Shown: positions 24,508 through 33,762, numbered from the stretch's first letter. The stretch is 64,000 bases of DNA from Micromonospora sp. C31 (GCF_018070575.1 NZ_JAGPXN010000016.1:62001-126000); one strand, 5' to 3'. The notes: generated by a model from the sequence alone, not told the origin. Translations and numbers: made by a program.

Positions 24508-26538
24508 GTGACCACGACAGAGAACAGCCGACCCGCGTCCGACGGAACAGGCGACGACCGGCCGGCGACGACCGCCGACGGCCCGCCGACGGCCGGCACG
24601 GCCGGGGCGCTGCCGACGGAGGCCGGCCAGGTCTCCGAGAAGGAGGCCCGGCAGGTCGCCGAGGCGGCCCGGGAGTCCACCTGGGACCGGCCCAGCTTCG
24701 GCAAGGAACTCTTCCTCGGCCGGTTCCGGCTCGACCTGATCGACCCCTGGCCGCGCTCCGACCCCGCGGACGTCGCCCGCGCCGACGAGTTCCTCGGCCG
24801 GTTCCGCGACTTCCTCACCGCCGAGGTGGACGGTGCCGCGATCGAGCGGGACGCGGCCATCCCGGACGAGGTGTTCCAGGGCCTGGCCCGGCTCGGCGCG
24901 TTCGGCATGAAGATCGACCGGTCGTACGGCGGGCTCGGGCTCAGCAACCTGCACTACTGCCGGGCGCTCATGCTGGCCGGTTCCATCAGCCCGGCCCTCG
25001 GCGCACTGCTCTCCGCGCACCAGTCCATCGGGGTGCCGCAGCCGCTCAAGATGTTCGGCACCGCCGAGCAGAAGCAGCGCTTCCTGCCCCGGCTCGCCGC
25101 CGGTGAGGTCTCCGCGTTCCTGCTCACCGAGCCGGACGTCGGCTCCGACCCGGCCCGGCTGGGCACCACCGCCGAGCCCACGCCCGACGGCACCGGCTAC
25201 CGGCTCAACGGCGTGAAGCTGTGGGCCACCAACGGCACCGTCGCCACCCTGCTCGTGGTGATGGCCCGGGTGCCCGCCACCGAGGGGCGGCGCGGCGGGA
25301 TCACCGCCTTCGTCGTCGAGGGCGACAGCGAGGGCATCACGGTCGAACGGCGCAACGCCTTCATCGGCCTGCGTGGCCTGGAGAACAGCCTGACCCGCTT
25401 CCACGACGTCTTCGTACCGAAGGAGAACGTCATCGGCGGCGAGGGCAAGGGCCTGAAGATCGCCCTGACCACCCTGAACACCGGGCGACTGTCGCTGCCG
25501 GCCATGTGCGTCGGGGCCGGCAAGTGGGCGTTGAACGTGGCCCGGGGGTGGGCCGTCGACCGGGTGCAGTGGGGGCGGCCCGTGGGCGAGCACGAGGCGG
25601 TGGCCCAGAAGCTCTCCTTCATCGCCGCGACGACGTACGGCATGGAGACCATGCTGGACCTCTGCTGCCTGCTCGCCGACGACGACCGCAACGACATCCG
25701 GATCGAGGCGGCGCTGGTCAAGCTCTACGCCAGCGAGATGGCCTGGAAGATCGCCGACGAGCTGGTGCAGATCCGCGGCGGTCGCGGCTACGAGACGGCC
25801 GACTCGCTCGCCGCCCGGGGCGAGCGACCCGCCGCCGTCGAGCAGATGCTGCGCGACCTGCGGATCAACCGCATCTTCGAGGGCTCCACCGAGATCATGC
25901 ACCTGCTCATCGCCCGGGAGGCGGTCGACGCGCACCTGTCGGTCGCCGGCGACATCATCGACCCGGACGCCGGGCTGGGCCGCAAGGCGAGGGCCGGTGC
26001 GCGGGCGGGCGCCTTCTACGCGAAGTGGCTGCCCACCCTCGCCGTCGGCCGGGGGCAGCGCCCGTCGGCGTACGCCGAGTTCGGCCCGCTGGCCGGTCAC
26101 CTGCGGCAGGTGGAGCGCGCCTCGCGCAAGCTGGCCCGGTCGACGTTCTACGCGATGTCCCGCTGGCAGGGGAAGATGGAGCGCAAGCAGGCGTTCCTCG
26201 GCCGGGTGGTGGACATCGGCGCGGAGCTGTTCGCGATGTCCGCGGTCTGCGTACGCGCCCACGCCGAGCGGGAGGCCCGGCCCGAGAACGTGGAACTGGC
26301 CGACCTGTTCTGCCGGCAGGCCCGGGTCCGCGTCGACGCGCTCTTCAACGCCCTGTGGGACAACACCGACTCCGTCGACACGCTCGCCGCGAAGCGGATC
26401 CTCGCCGGGCGCTACGCCGCCCTGGAGGACGGCGTGATCACCCCCGCCGACGACCTGCCGTGGGTGGCCCGCTGGTCGCCGGGCCCGTCCACCACCGACG
26501 ACGTCCGCCGCCGCATCCCGCCCGCACCCTCCCGTTGA
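24508..26538 (+). CDS. Acyl-CoA dehydrogenase, long form
   Basis: FAD-dependent first step of beta-oxidation, 676 aa. The usual ACAD core (about residues 95-490) has SAFLLTEPDVGSDP (FAD/substrate loop), GYRLNGVKLWATNG, and QIRGGRGYETADSLAARGERP with the region of the catalytic Glu. IFEGSTEIMHLLIAREAVD follows, then a C-terminal helical extension of about 170 residues as in very-long-chain or FadE-type enzymes. The N-terminal 40 residues are low-complexity Thr/Ala/Gly. The GTG at 24508 with GAGGAGG upstream is preferred over an earlier in-frame ATG. It is a single gene; a role in long-chain fatty acid breakdown is inferred. Confidence 0.93.
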   Translation: MTTTENSRPASDGTGDDRPATTADGPPTAGTAGALPTEAGQVSEKEARQVAEAARESTWDRPSFGKELFLGRFRLDLIDPWPRSDPADVARADEFLGRFRDFLTAEVDGAAIERDAAIPDEVFQGLARLGAFGMKIDRSYGGLGLSNLHYCRALMLAGSISPALGALLSAHQSIGVPQPLKMFGTAEQKQRFLPRLAAGEVSAFLLTEPDVGSDPARLGTTAEPTPDGTGYRLNGVKLWATNGTVATLLVVMARVPATEGRRGGITAFVVEGDSEGITVERRNAFIGLRGLENSLTRFHDVFVPKENVIGGEGKGLKIALTTLNTGRLSLPAMCVGAGKWALNVARGWAVDRVQWGRPVGEHEAVAQKLSFIAATTYGMETMLDLCCLLADDDRNDIRIEAALVKLYASEMAWKIADELVQIRGGRGYETADSLAARGERPAAVEQMLRDLRINRIFEGSTEIMHLLIAREAVDAHLSVAGDIIDPDAGLGRKARAGARAGAFYAKWLPTLAVGRGQRPSAYAEFGPLAGHLRQVERASRKLARSTFYAMSRWQGKMERKQAFLGRVVDIGAELFAMSAVCVRAHAEREARPENVELADLFCRQARVRVDALFNALWDNTDSVDTLAAKRILAGRYAALEDGVITPADDLPWVARWSPGPSTTDDVRRRIPPAPSR

Positions 26539-26560
26539 CCCCTGCCCCCCGATCCGGGTC

Positions 26561-26629
26561 GATCGTGCAGCTGGGGTGCCCCACGAAAGGGGCGAGTCCG
26601 ACCGTCCCGGCCACCACAACTGCATGATC
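26561..26629. repeat. Inverted repeat between convergent genes (GATCATGCA family, copy 2)
   Basis: Arms begin GATCGTGCAGCTGGGGTGCC (26561-26580) and end ACTGCATGATC (26619-26629), imperfectly complementary. The internal GGTGCCCCACGAAAGG (26575-26590) matches the copy at 14391-14406 in 15 of 16 bases. Like that copy, it lies between convergent genes. Confidence 0.75.
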
Positions 26630-26754
26630 GCCTGGGCCTGGGCCTGGGCCTGGGCCTGGCCTGGGGCTGGGCCTGGGCTGGGCCTCGGCCGGGCCTGGGC
26701 CGGGGCTGGGCTGGGGCCGGGCCCAGGGGCCTGGGGCCTGGGCGGGGGCGGGGG
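26630..26754. repeat. Low-complexity GCCTGG/GGCTGG hexamer tract
   Basis: About 125 bp of degenerate GCCTGG-type hexamers, starting with five near-perfect copies and decaying toward the stop codon of the minus-strand gene. It encodes nothing. Confidence 0.85.
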
Positions 26755-27360
26755 TCAGCGGGTGGGTTTCAGGCCCAGGTGGTGTAGTTCCAGTGCGGCC
26801 AGTGCGTCGACGGTGGCGTGGTCGCCGCGTCGCCACGCCTCGGCCACGTCGGGCGCGATCCGGGTCAGCCGCCCCAGCGGCTGGGTGGCCAGCGCGCGCA
26901 GGGCGAGCAGGTCCCGGCCGGCGGGAGCGGCGGCCAGCTTCGCGGCCGAGGCGGCCCGGCGCATCCAGCGCACCCGCAACGGCAGCCAGCCGAAGAGCAC
27001 CAGGCCGAGCGGGAAGACCAGCACGGCGACGGCCAGCGCGAGGGCGAGTTGATCGACCAGTTCCTGCTGGTCCCGGCCCGCCTCGGCGAGCGACCGGGCG
27101 GCGGTGGCGGCCCGCTCGAACGGCGCGGTCAGCTCGTCGCCGACCAGCGGCACCCGGCCGACCTTGCTGCCGGCCTCGGCCAGGTTGTCGGCCAGGCCGC
27201 CGCCGGCACCCTCCAGCTTCTGCCCCGGTACGGCGAGTTTCTGGACCAGGTCGTGCAGCCACAGCGCGCCACGGATCGCTCCGTACACCCAGGCGACGAC
27301 GAGCAGGTCGGTGATCAACTGTCGGACGGCGGTCGGGAAACGATCGGCGTAGATCTTCAC
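26755..27360 (-). CDS. Hypothetical membrane protein
   Basis: A 201-aa protein with two likely membrane segments: LLVVAWVYGAIRGALWL at about 20-40, and ALALAVAVLVFPLGLVLFGWLPL at about 110-132. A Gly/Ala-rich linker lies between them that may be extracellular (GGGLADNLAEAGSKVGR), and a helical cytoplasmic C terminus follows. The GTG at 27360 (MKIYADRFPTAV) is chosen; the frame upstream is Arg/Pro-rich repeat DNA. No family is recognised. It is flanked on both sides by tandem repeats. Confidence 0.75.
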   Translation of the reverse strand: MKIYADRFPTAVRQLITDLLVVAWVYGAIRGALWLHDLVQKLAVPGQKLEGAGGGLADNLAEAGSKVGRVPLVGDELTAPFERAATAARSLAEAGRDQQELVDQLALALAVAVLVFPLGLVLFGWLPLRVRWMRRAASAAKLAAAPAGRDLLALRALATQPLGRLTRIAPDVAEAWRRGDHATVDALAALELHHLGLKPTR

Positions 27361-27411
27361 GCCGGACAGCGTGCCACGCGCGCGGGGCCCCTGGCACGCG
27401 GCACGAACGGC

Positions 27412-27480
27412 GGCGCACCGCGGGGCCGGCGGACGGCGCACCGCGGGGCCCGGCGGACGGCGCACCGGGCGGACCGGCAC
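27412..27480. repeat. Three 23-24-bp tandem repeats
   Basis: The unit GGCGCACCGCGGGGCC plus GGCGGAC is repeated three times with the last copy degenerate. It lies just before the membrane-protein gene start (minus strand). Confidence 0.8.
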
Positions 27481-27499
27481 CCCCGCTCGACGACGGACG

Positions 27500-27571
27500 G
27501 GATCAGCCCGTGCGGGCCGGGCAGGATCAGCCCGTGCGGACCGGACGGGATCAGCCCGTGCAGGCCGGGCA
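27500..27571. repeat. 24-bp tandem repeats copying the zur 3' end
   Basis: Three 24-bp units (27500, 27524, 27548), each containing GGATCAGCCCGTGC. The third overlaps the last codons of zur (CPACTG and stop). On the minus strand each unit keeps frame and repeats the TGA stop, so the array looks like duplication of the gene end. Confidence 0.85.
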
Positions 27572-27949
27572 GGTGCCGAAGATCTCCAGCGTGTGGCTGA
27601 CGTCGGCGTAGCCGTGCTTTGCCGCGACCCGCTCGGCCCAGTTCTCCACCGTCGGCCCCGCGACCTCCACCGTGCGGCCGCAGGACCGGCAGACCAGGTG
27701 GTGGTGGTGGCCCTCGCTGCACCGGCGGTAGAGGTGCTCGCCGCCCGGCGGGCGCATCACGTCGATCTCGCCCGTGTCGGCGAGCCCCTGGAGGGTGCGG
27801 TAGACGGTGGTCAGCCCGACCCGCTCGCCGCGCTCGCGCAGCATCGCGTGCAGGTCCTGCGCGCTGTGGAAGCCCTCCAACTCGCCGAGCAGCGCGCTCA
27901 CCGCCGAGCGCTGCCGGGTGTTGCGGACCGTGGCACCCGTCATGATCAT
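27551..27949 (-). CDS. zur: Zinc uptake regulator Zur (Fur family)
   Basis: Zinc-responsive repressor of zinc uptake, 132 aa. The winged-helix part (VGLTTVYRTLQGLADTGEID) is the Fur family recognition helix. The regulatory site includes EGHHHHLVCRSCG, and structural zinc is bound by CRSC and the terminal CPAC. The assignment to Zur rather than Fur rests on the operon with a SmtB-type repressor, as in mycobacterial Rv2358-Rv2359, and on znuABC with a Zur box next door. The ATG at 27949 overlaps the smtB stop (ATGA); the ATG at 27943 has better Shine-Dalgarno spacing. The 3' end is part of a tandem repeat. Confidence 0.93.
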   Translation of the reverse strand: MIMTGATVRNTRQRSAVSALLGELEGFHSAQDLHAMLRERGERVGLTTVYRTLQGLADTGEIDVMRPPGGEHLYRRCSEGHHHHLVCRSCGRTVEVAGPTVENWAERVAAKHGYADVSHTLEIFGTCPACTG

Positions 27950-28245
27950 GATCCCTCCCCGGCGTGGCTCACCGCGTCGGCCACGATGTGTGCCACGTGC
28001 TCGTCGACCAGCGCGTACGCGATCTCGCGACCCCGCCGGGAGCCGCGCACCACGCCGGCGCCCCGCAGCACCCGCAGGTGCTGGGAGACCAGCGGCTGCG
28101 CGGCACCGAGCTTGTCGACCAGCTCGTGCACGCAGCGCTCGCCCTCGGCGAGCTCGCTGACGATGGCCAGCCGGATCGGCGCCGAGAGGGCACGCAGCAG
28201 CTCGCTGGCGCCCTCGAAGGCGTCGTAGCCTGATCCGTCGGTCAC
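27946..28245 (-). CDS. smtB: SmtB-type zinc-sensing ArsR repressor
   Basis: ArsR/SmtB winged-helix repressor, 99 aa. The recognition segment is AAQPLVSQHLRVLRGAGVV. The alpha-5 metal site is intact: DEHVAHIVADAVSHAGE fits D-x-H-x10-H-x2-E, the zinc site of SmtB, CzrA and NmtR. Zinc binding should release DNA. It heads a two-gene operon with zur by a 4-bp ATGA overlap. High zinc would therefore induce zur, which in turn represses uptake; this is known for mycobacteria and inferred here. The start is a leaderless GTG. Confidence 0.92.
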   Translation of the reverse strand: MTDGSGYDAFEGASELLRALSAPIRLAIVSELAEGERCVHELVDKLGAAQPLVSQHLRVLRGAGVVRGSRRGREIAYALVDEHVAHIVADAVSHAGEGS

Positions 28246-28251
28246 CCCGTA

Positions 28252-28257
28252 ACGGTA
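28252..28257 (-). promoter_or_regulatory. -10 box of leaderless promoter for smtB-zur
   Basis: On the minus strand TACCGT is followed by 6 nt (TACGGG) and the GTG at 28245. Confidence 0.5.
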
Positions 28258-28288
28258 ACCAATCCCACCGACGCTTCGCTGAGCAGGA

Positions 28289-29161
28289 TCAGTGGAGCAC
28301 GACCTCGTGCGGCTCGGGCTCGGGCGCGGGCGCGGCCTCCGGGGTGCGCCGCCGGCGCAGCACCCGCCACGCCGCGCCGAGAATCGCGACCACCCCGAAC
28401 GAGGCGATCGCCATCAGCACCACCGAGGCACCGGGGGCGGTGTCGGCGTTCGCCGCCACCCAGACCCCGGCGCCGGCGGCGAAGAGCCCGAGCGCCATGG
28501 CCGCGGTCATCGTGCTGCGGAAACCTCGGGTCACCTGCTGCGCGGTCGCCACCGGCACCACCATCAGGGCGCTGATGAGCAGCACCCCGACGGCCCGCAT
28601 GGCGATCGTGACGGTGACCGCGGTGGCCACGGCGAGCAGCAGGTTGAGCGTGCGCACCGGCAGGCCGGAGACCCGGGCGTACTCCTCGTCGTGGCAGACC
28701 GCGAACAGGGCCGGGCGCAGCGCCAGCATGGTCACCGCGATCGTCGCGCCGAGCACCGCGATGGTGGTCAGGTCCGCCGGCGTGATGGTGCTCAGCGACC
28801 CGAACAGGTAGGAGTTCAGGCTGACGCTGGTGCTGTCGGAGAGCCCGACCAGCGTCACGCCGCCGGCGATGCCGCCGTAGAAGAGCAGGGCCAGCGCCAG
28901 GTCGCCGGAGGTGCGTCCCCGCGCGCGGACCAGCTCGATGGTGACCGCGCCGGCGGTCGCCACGAGCACCGCGACGAGCACCGGTGAGCGGTTGAGCAGC
29001 AGGCCGGCACCGACGCCGGTGAGCGCCACGTGCCCCACCCCGTCGCCGATCAGGGCGAGGCGCCGCTGCACCAGGTAGATGCCGAGCGCCGGGGCGGCCA
29101 GACCGATGATCAGCGCCCCGATCAGGGCCCGCTGCATGTAGGGGTACTGGAAGAGTTCCAT
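28289..29161 (-). CDS. znuB: Zinc ABC transporter permease ZnuB
   Basis: Membrane subunit of the zinc importer, 290 aa with about eight to nine hydrophobic segments, of the ABC-3 family (ZnuB/TroC). IYLVQRRLALIGDGVGHVALTGVGAG is the family's coupling and channel signature, and LLISALMVVPVATAQQV is the second. A Pro/Glu-rich C-terminal tail is cytoplasmic. The ATG at 29161 lies one base past the znuC stop. It is the last gene of znuA-znuC-znuB. Confidence 0.94.
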   Translation of the reverse strand: MELFQYPYMQRALIGALIIGLAAPALGIYLVQRRLALIGDGVGHVALTGVGAGLLLNRSPVLVAVLVATAGAVTIELVRARGRTSGDLALALLFYGGIAGGVTLVGLSDSTSVSLNSYLFGSLSTITPADLTTIAVLGATIAVTMLALRPALFAVCHDEEYARVSGLPVRTLNLLLAVATAVTVTIAMRAVGVLLISALMVVPVATAQQVTRGFRSTMTAAMALGLFAAGAGVWVAANADTAPGASVVLMAIASFGVVAILGAAWRVLRRRRTPEAAPAPEPEPHEVVLH

Positions 29162-29162
29162 C

Positions 29163-29924
29163 TCAGCTGCTCCACAGCCCGGCGGGCTCGTCGGGACCGT
29201 GCGGGTGCACGTGGTCGTGGTCGGGCTCCGCGTGGTGGCCGGCGGGCTCGGGCACCGCGCCGTCGTGGCAGATCCCACCCTGGTGTACGACGACCGCCCG
29301 GGTGATCAGCGGTCGCAGGGGCCCCAGCTCGTGGGCCACCAGCAGCACCGTGCCGCCGCCGGCGACGAAGCCGTGCAGCGCCCCCGCGAACGCCTCCTGG
29401 CTGGCGGCGTCGACCCCGGCCGTGGGCTCGTCGAGGACGAGCAGCTCCGGCTGGCCGGCCAGCGCCCGGGCGATCAGGGTGCGTTGCTGCTGCCCGCCGG
29501 AGAGGGTGGCCACGGGATCGCGGGCCCGATCGGCGAGCCCGACCGCCGCCAGCGCGGCGGCCACCGCCGCCCGGTCCGCCCCTCCGGGCGGGCGCAGCAC
29601 CCCGCGCCGGGCGAGCCGGCCGGAGGCCACCACCTCGCGGACGGTGGCCGGTACGCCGCTGCCGGCGCCGAGGCGCTGCGGGACGTACCCGATGCGGTGC
29701 CACTGCCGGAAGCGGCGCAACGGGCGGTCGAAGAGGGTGACCGACCCGGAGCTGAGCGGCACCAGGCCGAGCGCGGCGCGGATCAGGGTGGACTTGCCGG
29801 AGCCGTTGGCGCCGAGCACCGCGACCACCTCGCCGGCGGTCACGGTCAACGAGACGTCACGAAGCACGGGGCGGCCGTCGTAGCCGACCACCCCGTGCGC
29901 GACGGTGATGACTGGGGATGTCAC
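29163..29924 (-). CDS. znuC: Zinc ABC transporter ATPase ZnuC
   Basis: ATPase of the zinc importer, 253 aa. Walker A GANGSGKST is near residue 38, the signature LSGGQQQRTLIARAL follows, and Walker B is LLVLDEPTAGVD. VLLVAHELG is the switch-His segment. The C-terminal tail (about 225-253) is rich in His, Asp and Pro, which is common in ZnuC and may bind zinc. The GTG start overlaps the znuA stop (GTGA), so the two are coupled. Confidence 0.95.
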   Translation of the reverse strand: MTSPVITVAHGVVGYDGRPVLRDVSLTVTAGEVVAVLGANGSGKSTLIRAALGLVPLSSGSVTLFDRPLRRFRQWHRIGYVPQRLGAGSGVPATVREVVASGRLARRGVLRPPGGADRAAVAAALAAVGLADRARDPVATLSGGQQQRTLIARALAGQPELLVLDEPTAGVDAASQEAFAGALHGFVAGGGTVLLVAHELGPLRPLITRAVVVHQGGICHDGAVPEPAGHHAEPDHDHVHPHGPDEPAGLWSS

Positions 29925-30907
29925 GAGCAGCTCAACGCCGTCCTCAGGGTCGCAAGGTTGGTACGCATCACCGAAAGGTAGTCGCCGCCGCCGGGCGTCA
30001 GCCCTTCCAGGGGGTCCAGCACGGCGGTCTTCGCGCCGACCTCCTTGGCGATGGTCTCGGCCACCTTCGGGCTGACCAGCGTCTCGAAGAAGATCGTGGT
30101 GGCCTTGTGCTCCCGGGCCTCCTCGATCACCTCGGCGAGGCGCTGCGGGGCGGGCTCGTTGTCCGGGCTGAGCCCGGTGATGCCGATCTGCTCCAGTTTG
30201 TAGCGCTCGGTCAGGTAGCCGAAGGCGGTGTGGCTGACCACGATCTCCCGCCGCTGGCAGGTCTTCAGCCCGGCTGTGAACTCGGCGTCCAGCTTCTCCA
30301 GCTCGGCGCGTAGCGCCTTGGCGCGGGTGGTGTAGTCGCCGGCGCGGTCCGGATCGGCCTGGCCGAGCCGCTCGGCGAGCTTGTCGCCGACCGTGGCGAG
30401 GCGGGTCGGGTCCAGCCAGAGGTGCGGGTCCTTGGTGCCGTTCTCCTCGTGGCCGTGCTCCTCGGACTTGCCGGACTCCTCGGGGTGGCCGTGCTCCTCG
30501 CCCTCGCCCTCGTGGTCGTGGCCGCCAGCGGCGGCGTCCATCAGCGGCTGCACGGTCGACACGTCGAACGCGCGGTCCTTGGCGTTCTGCTCGACGGCCT
30601 CGTCCAGCGCCGGCTGGAAGCCCTTGAGCAGGACGACCAGCTCCGCCTCGGCGACCTGGCCGACCTGGCCCGGGTTCAGCTCCAGGTCGTGCGGCTCCGC
30701 CCCGGGCTTGACCAGGTTGCTCACCTTCACCGCGTCGCCGCCGACGCGCTCGGCGAGGAACTGCAACGGGTAGAAGGCGGCCACCACGTCGACCCGCTGC
30801 GGGTCGGCGCCGGCGGTGCCGTCGTCGGAGCAGGCCGTGACACCGCCCAGGGCGAGCAGGGCGGTGGTGGCGACGGCCAGGGTGCGGGGGGCGGAGCGGA
30901 TGTTCAT
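29921..30907 (-). CDS. znuA: Zinc ABC transporter substrate-binding lipoprotein ZnuA
   Basis: Extracytoplasmic zinc receptor of cluster A-I, 328 aa. The signal peptide ends in a lipobox at GVTACSD (Cys about 26). Metal ligands are expected in the His of KPGAEPHDLELNP, the His of DPHLWLDP, the His of VSHTAFGYL, and the Asp/Glu of the C-terminal lobe. Between the first two is an acidic His-rich loop (nt about 30430-30540), the hallmark of zinc rather than manganese receptors. GGAGAG 8 nt before the ATG supports the start at 30907. A Zur box overlaps its promoter. Confidence 0.95.
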   Translation of the reverse strand: MNIRSAPRTLAVATTALLALGGVTACSDDGTAGADPQRVDVVAAFYPLQFLAERVGGDAVKVSNLVKPGAEPHDLELNPGQVGQVAEAELVVLLKGFQPALDEAVEQNAKDRAFDVSTVQPLMDAAAGGHDHEGEGEEHGHPEESGKSEEHGHEENGTKDPHLWLDPTRLATVGDKLAERLGQADPDRAGDYTTRAKALRAELEKLDAEFTAGLKTCQRREIVVSHTAFGYLTERYKLEQIGITGLSPDNEPAPQRLAEVIEEAREHKATTIFFETLVSPKVAETIAKEVGAKTAVLDPLEGLTPGGGDYLSVMRTNLATLRTALSCS

Positions 30908-30923
30908 GTCACGAACTCTCCGC

Positions 30924-30942
30924 GACAACGATAATGATTGTC
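30924..30942. promoter_or_regulatory. Zur box upstream of znuACB
   Basis: GACAACGATAATGATTGTC is a near-perfect palindrome of the actinobacterial Zur type (GACAA, AT-rich centre, TTGTC). It lies 17-35 nt before the znuA ATG and covers a TATCGT -10 candidate on the minus strand, so bound Zur-Zn would block transcription. Confidence 0.88.
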
Positions 30943-30961
30943 AAAAACGCATGCTTGCATG

Positions 30962-31219
30962 TCAGAGCAGCTTCACCAGGCCCGCGGTGACCAGCAGGGT
31001 GAGCGCCACCAGCCGGATCACCCGGGTCGGCGCCGTCTGCACCGACCAGGTGATGACCAGCAGCGCGGCCACCGCCGCGGCCAGCAGCAGGGTGAACAGC
31101 CCGCCGACCGCGCCGGGCGTGAAGAACGCGACGAGCACCAGCACGAGGGTGACCAGGAACACCGTCGTCGGGTTCGCCCGGGCCAACCGGGCCGGTATCC
31201 GGCTCTGCGTACGCTGCAT
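30962..31219 (-). CDS. Small two- or three-TM membrane protein (DUF6703-like)
   Basis: An 85-aa protein with a basic N terminus (MQRTQSRIPARLARANP) and about three hydrophobic stretches. It resembles the small actinobacterial DUF6703 proteins in length and layout, but this is a tentative match. TAGAGT 7 nt before the ATG suggests a leaderless start. It ends 20 bp from the Zur box and is divergent from the monooxygenase-like gene. Confidence 0.72.
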   Translation of the reverse strand: MQRTQSRIPARLARANPTTVFLVTLVLVLVAFFTPGAVGGLFTLLLAAAVAALLVITWSVQTAPTRVIRLVALTLLVTAGLVKLL

Positions 31220-31226
31220 CCCACAG

Positions 31227-31232
31227 ACTCTA
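31227..31232 (-). promoter_or_regulatory. -10 box of leaderless promoter for the small membrane protein
   Basis: On the minus strand TAGAGT is followed by 7 nt (CTGTGGG) and the ATG at 31219. The plus-strand Shine-Dalgarno of the divergent gene overlaps the same bases. Confidence 0.45.
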
Positions 31233-31246
31233 CGAGGAGGAACCCC

Positions 31247-31588
31247 GTGCTGGTGACGAACCGGTTCGTGGTGGACGTCGATGTCGCCGACGAGTTCACC
31301 GAGCGGGCGCACGCCGCCCTCGCCGCGCTCGCGGCCCGCCCCGGTTACCTGCGCGGCCAACTCGTCCGGGCGCTGGACGACCCGCGGCACTGGTGCCTGG
31401 TCACCGAGTGGGAGTCGGTCGGCACCTACCGGCGCGCCCTGGGCGGCTTCGACGTCAAGATCACCGCCGTGCCGCTGCTCGCCGAGTCGCTCGACGAGCC
31501 GTCGGCGTACGAGGCGCTCGCCAACGCCGCCCCGGGCGGCGAGGTCGTCCGGACCGCCAGCGATCGGGCCGCTGGTCCTTACCGCTGA
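31247..31588 (+). CDS. Antibiotic biosynthesis monooxygenase (ABM)-fold protein
   Basis: A 113-aa dimeric alpha/beta-barrel type protein. MLVTNRFVVDVDVADEFTERAHAALA and the later WCLVTEWESVGTYRRALGGFDVK follow the ABM/DUF1330-like pattern. Such proteins act as small cofactor-free monooxygenases, heme oxygenases or chaperone-like dimers. GAGGAGG sits 6 nt before the GTG at 31247. The function cannot be narrowed from the neighbours. Confidence 0.8.
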   Translation: MLVTNRFVVDVDVADEFTERAHAALAALAARPGYLRGQLVRALDDPRHWCLVTEWESVGTYRRALGGFDVKITAVPLLAESLDEPSAYEALANAAPGGEVVRTASDRAAGPYR

Positions 31589-31600
31589 GCCGGCGGGCAC

Positions 31601-31606
31601 TACATT
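31601..31606 (+). promoter_or_regulatory. -10 box of leaderless promoter for the Pro-rich membrane protein
   Basis: TACATT followed by 6 nt (GCATGC) and the ATG at 31613. Confidence 0.5.
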
Positions 31607-31612
31607 GCATGC

Positions 31613-32188
31613 ATGACCGCTCCCGGACCGGCGACCCCGCCGCCGTACCCTCCGCAGCCCGGCCAGCAGGGGGCGCAGCCGCCCGTCCTGCCCGGCCCAC
31701 CGGCGGATCCGGGCGTGCCCGCCCCACCGGCCGGGCCGGGGGTCTCCCCGCCCTTCGCGGCGCCGCCCACCGAGGGGCGCAACACCCGGCTCTGGCTCGG
31801 GCTGGGTGCCGGGGCGCTCGCCGTGCTGCTCTGCTGCGGCGGTGGCGGGGCGGCCGTGGTGGGTCTGGTCGTCACCGGGGTGCAGGCCGTGCGCGAGCAG
31901 GGGCGCACCGTCTCCACCGACTACTACCAGGCGCTCGTCGAGCGCAAGTACGGCGCGGCGTACGACCAGCTCTGCGACGACGCGCAGCGGCGCGAGTCAC
32001 GCCGGGAGTTCGAGCGCCGGGTCTCCGCCGAGCCGCGGATCGCGACCTTCCGGGTGGGCGACGTGGACGCCGTCTCCCTCACCGTGCCGGTCGACGTGAC
32101 CTACACGGGTGGCCGGCAGGACCGGCAGGAGGTCACCCTCGCGCAGGACCAGCAGACCGGCGGCATGGAGGTGTGCGGGGTGAGCTGA
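31613..32188 (+). CDS. Pro-rich single-TM protein with extracytoplasmic DUF4878-like domain
   Basis: A 191-aa protein. An N-terminal Pro/Gly/Ala-rich cytoplasmic tail (1-55) leads into one membrane helix (LGLGAGALAVLLCCGGGGAAVVG, given here as about 60-85). An outside domain of about 100 residues begins STDYYQALVERKYGAAYDQLC. That YYQAL...AYDLLC pattern is typical of DUF4878/NTF2-like lumazine-binding domains. It is common in actinobacteria with unknown function. It stands alone between the ABM gene and glyS. Confidence 0.78.
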   Translation: MTAPGPATPPPYPPQPGQQGAQPPVLPGPPADPGVPAPPAGPGVSPPFAAPPTEGRNTRLWLGLGAGALAVLLCCGGGGAAVVGLVVTGVQAVREQGRTVSTDYYQALVERKYGAAYDQLCDDAQRRESRREFERRVSAEPRIATFRVGDVDAVSLTVPVDVTYTGGRQDRQEVTLAQDQQTGGMEVCGVS

Positions 32189-32303
32189 CCCGCCCCCGGT
32201 ATTCTGCTGGGCCCGGGACGGCACGGGTCGTACCGTTGTCCCGAACTGTTCCTTCCGTTCCCCACCGCGTCCCCGCCGACCGCCAGTCGGCGTAGGAGGA
32301 AAC

Positions 32304-33683
<1,380 letters not shown>

Positions 33684-33686
33684 GGT

Positions 33687-33743
33687 GTAAGGAAGGGCCC
33701 CTTCCTAACGTTTTCGGTATAGGAAGGGGCCCTTCCTAACACT
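33687..33743 (+). repeat. 57-bp dispersed element, copy 2
   Basis: Two palindromes, GTAAGGAAGGGCCCCTTCC and TAGGAAGGGGCCCTTCC, are separated by about 12 nt, and the copy ends AACACT. It begins 4 nt after the glyS stop and ends 20 nt before the stop of the convergent AbiEi-like gene, so here it can act only as a terminator-like structure. The orientation is the same as in copies 1 and 3. Confidence 0.85.
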
Positions 33744-33762
33744 TCTGGAAGGCTCACCCGCT

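Noticed and set aside
32200..32303. T-box or other riboswitch before glyS
   Set aside because: No T-box sequence or specifier stem is recognisable; the leader is short and ends in a plain ribosome binding site.
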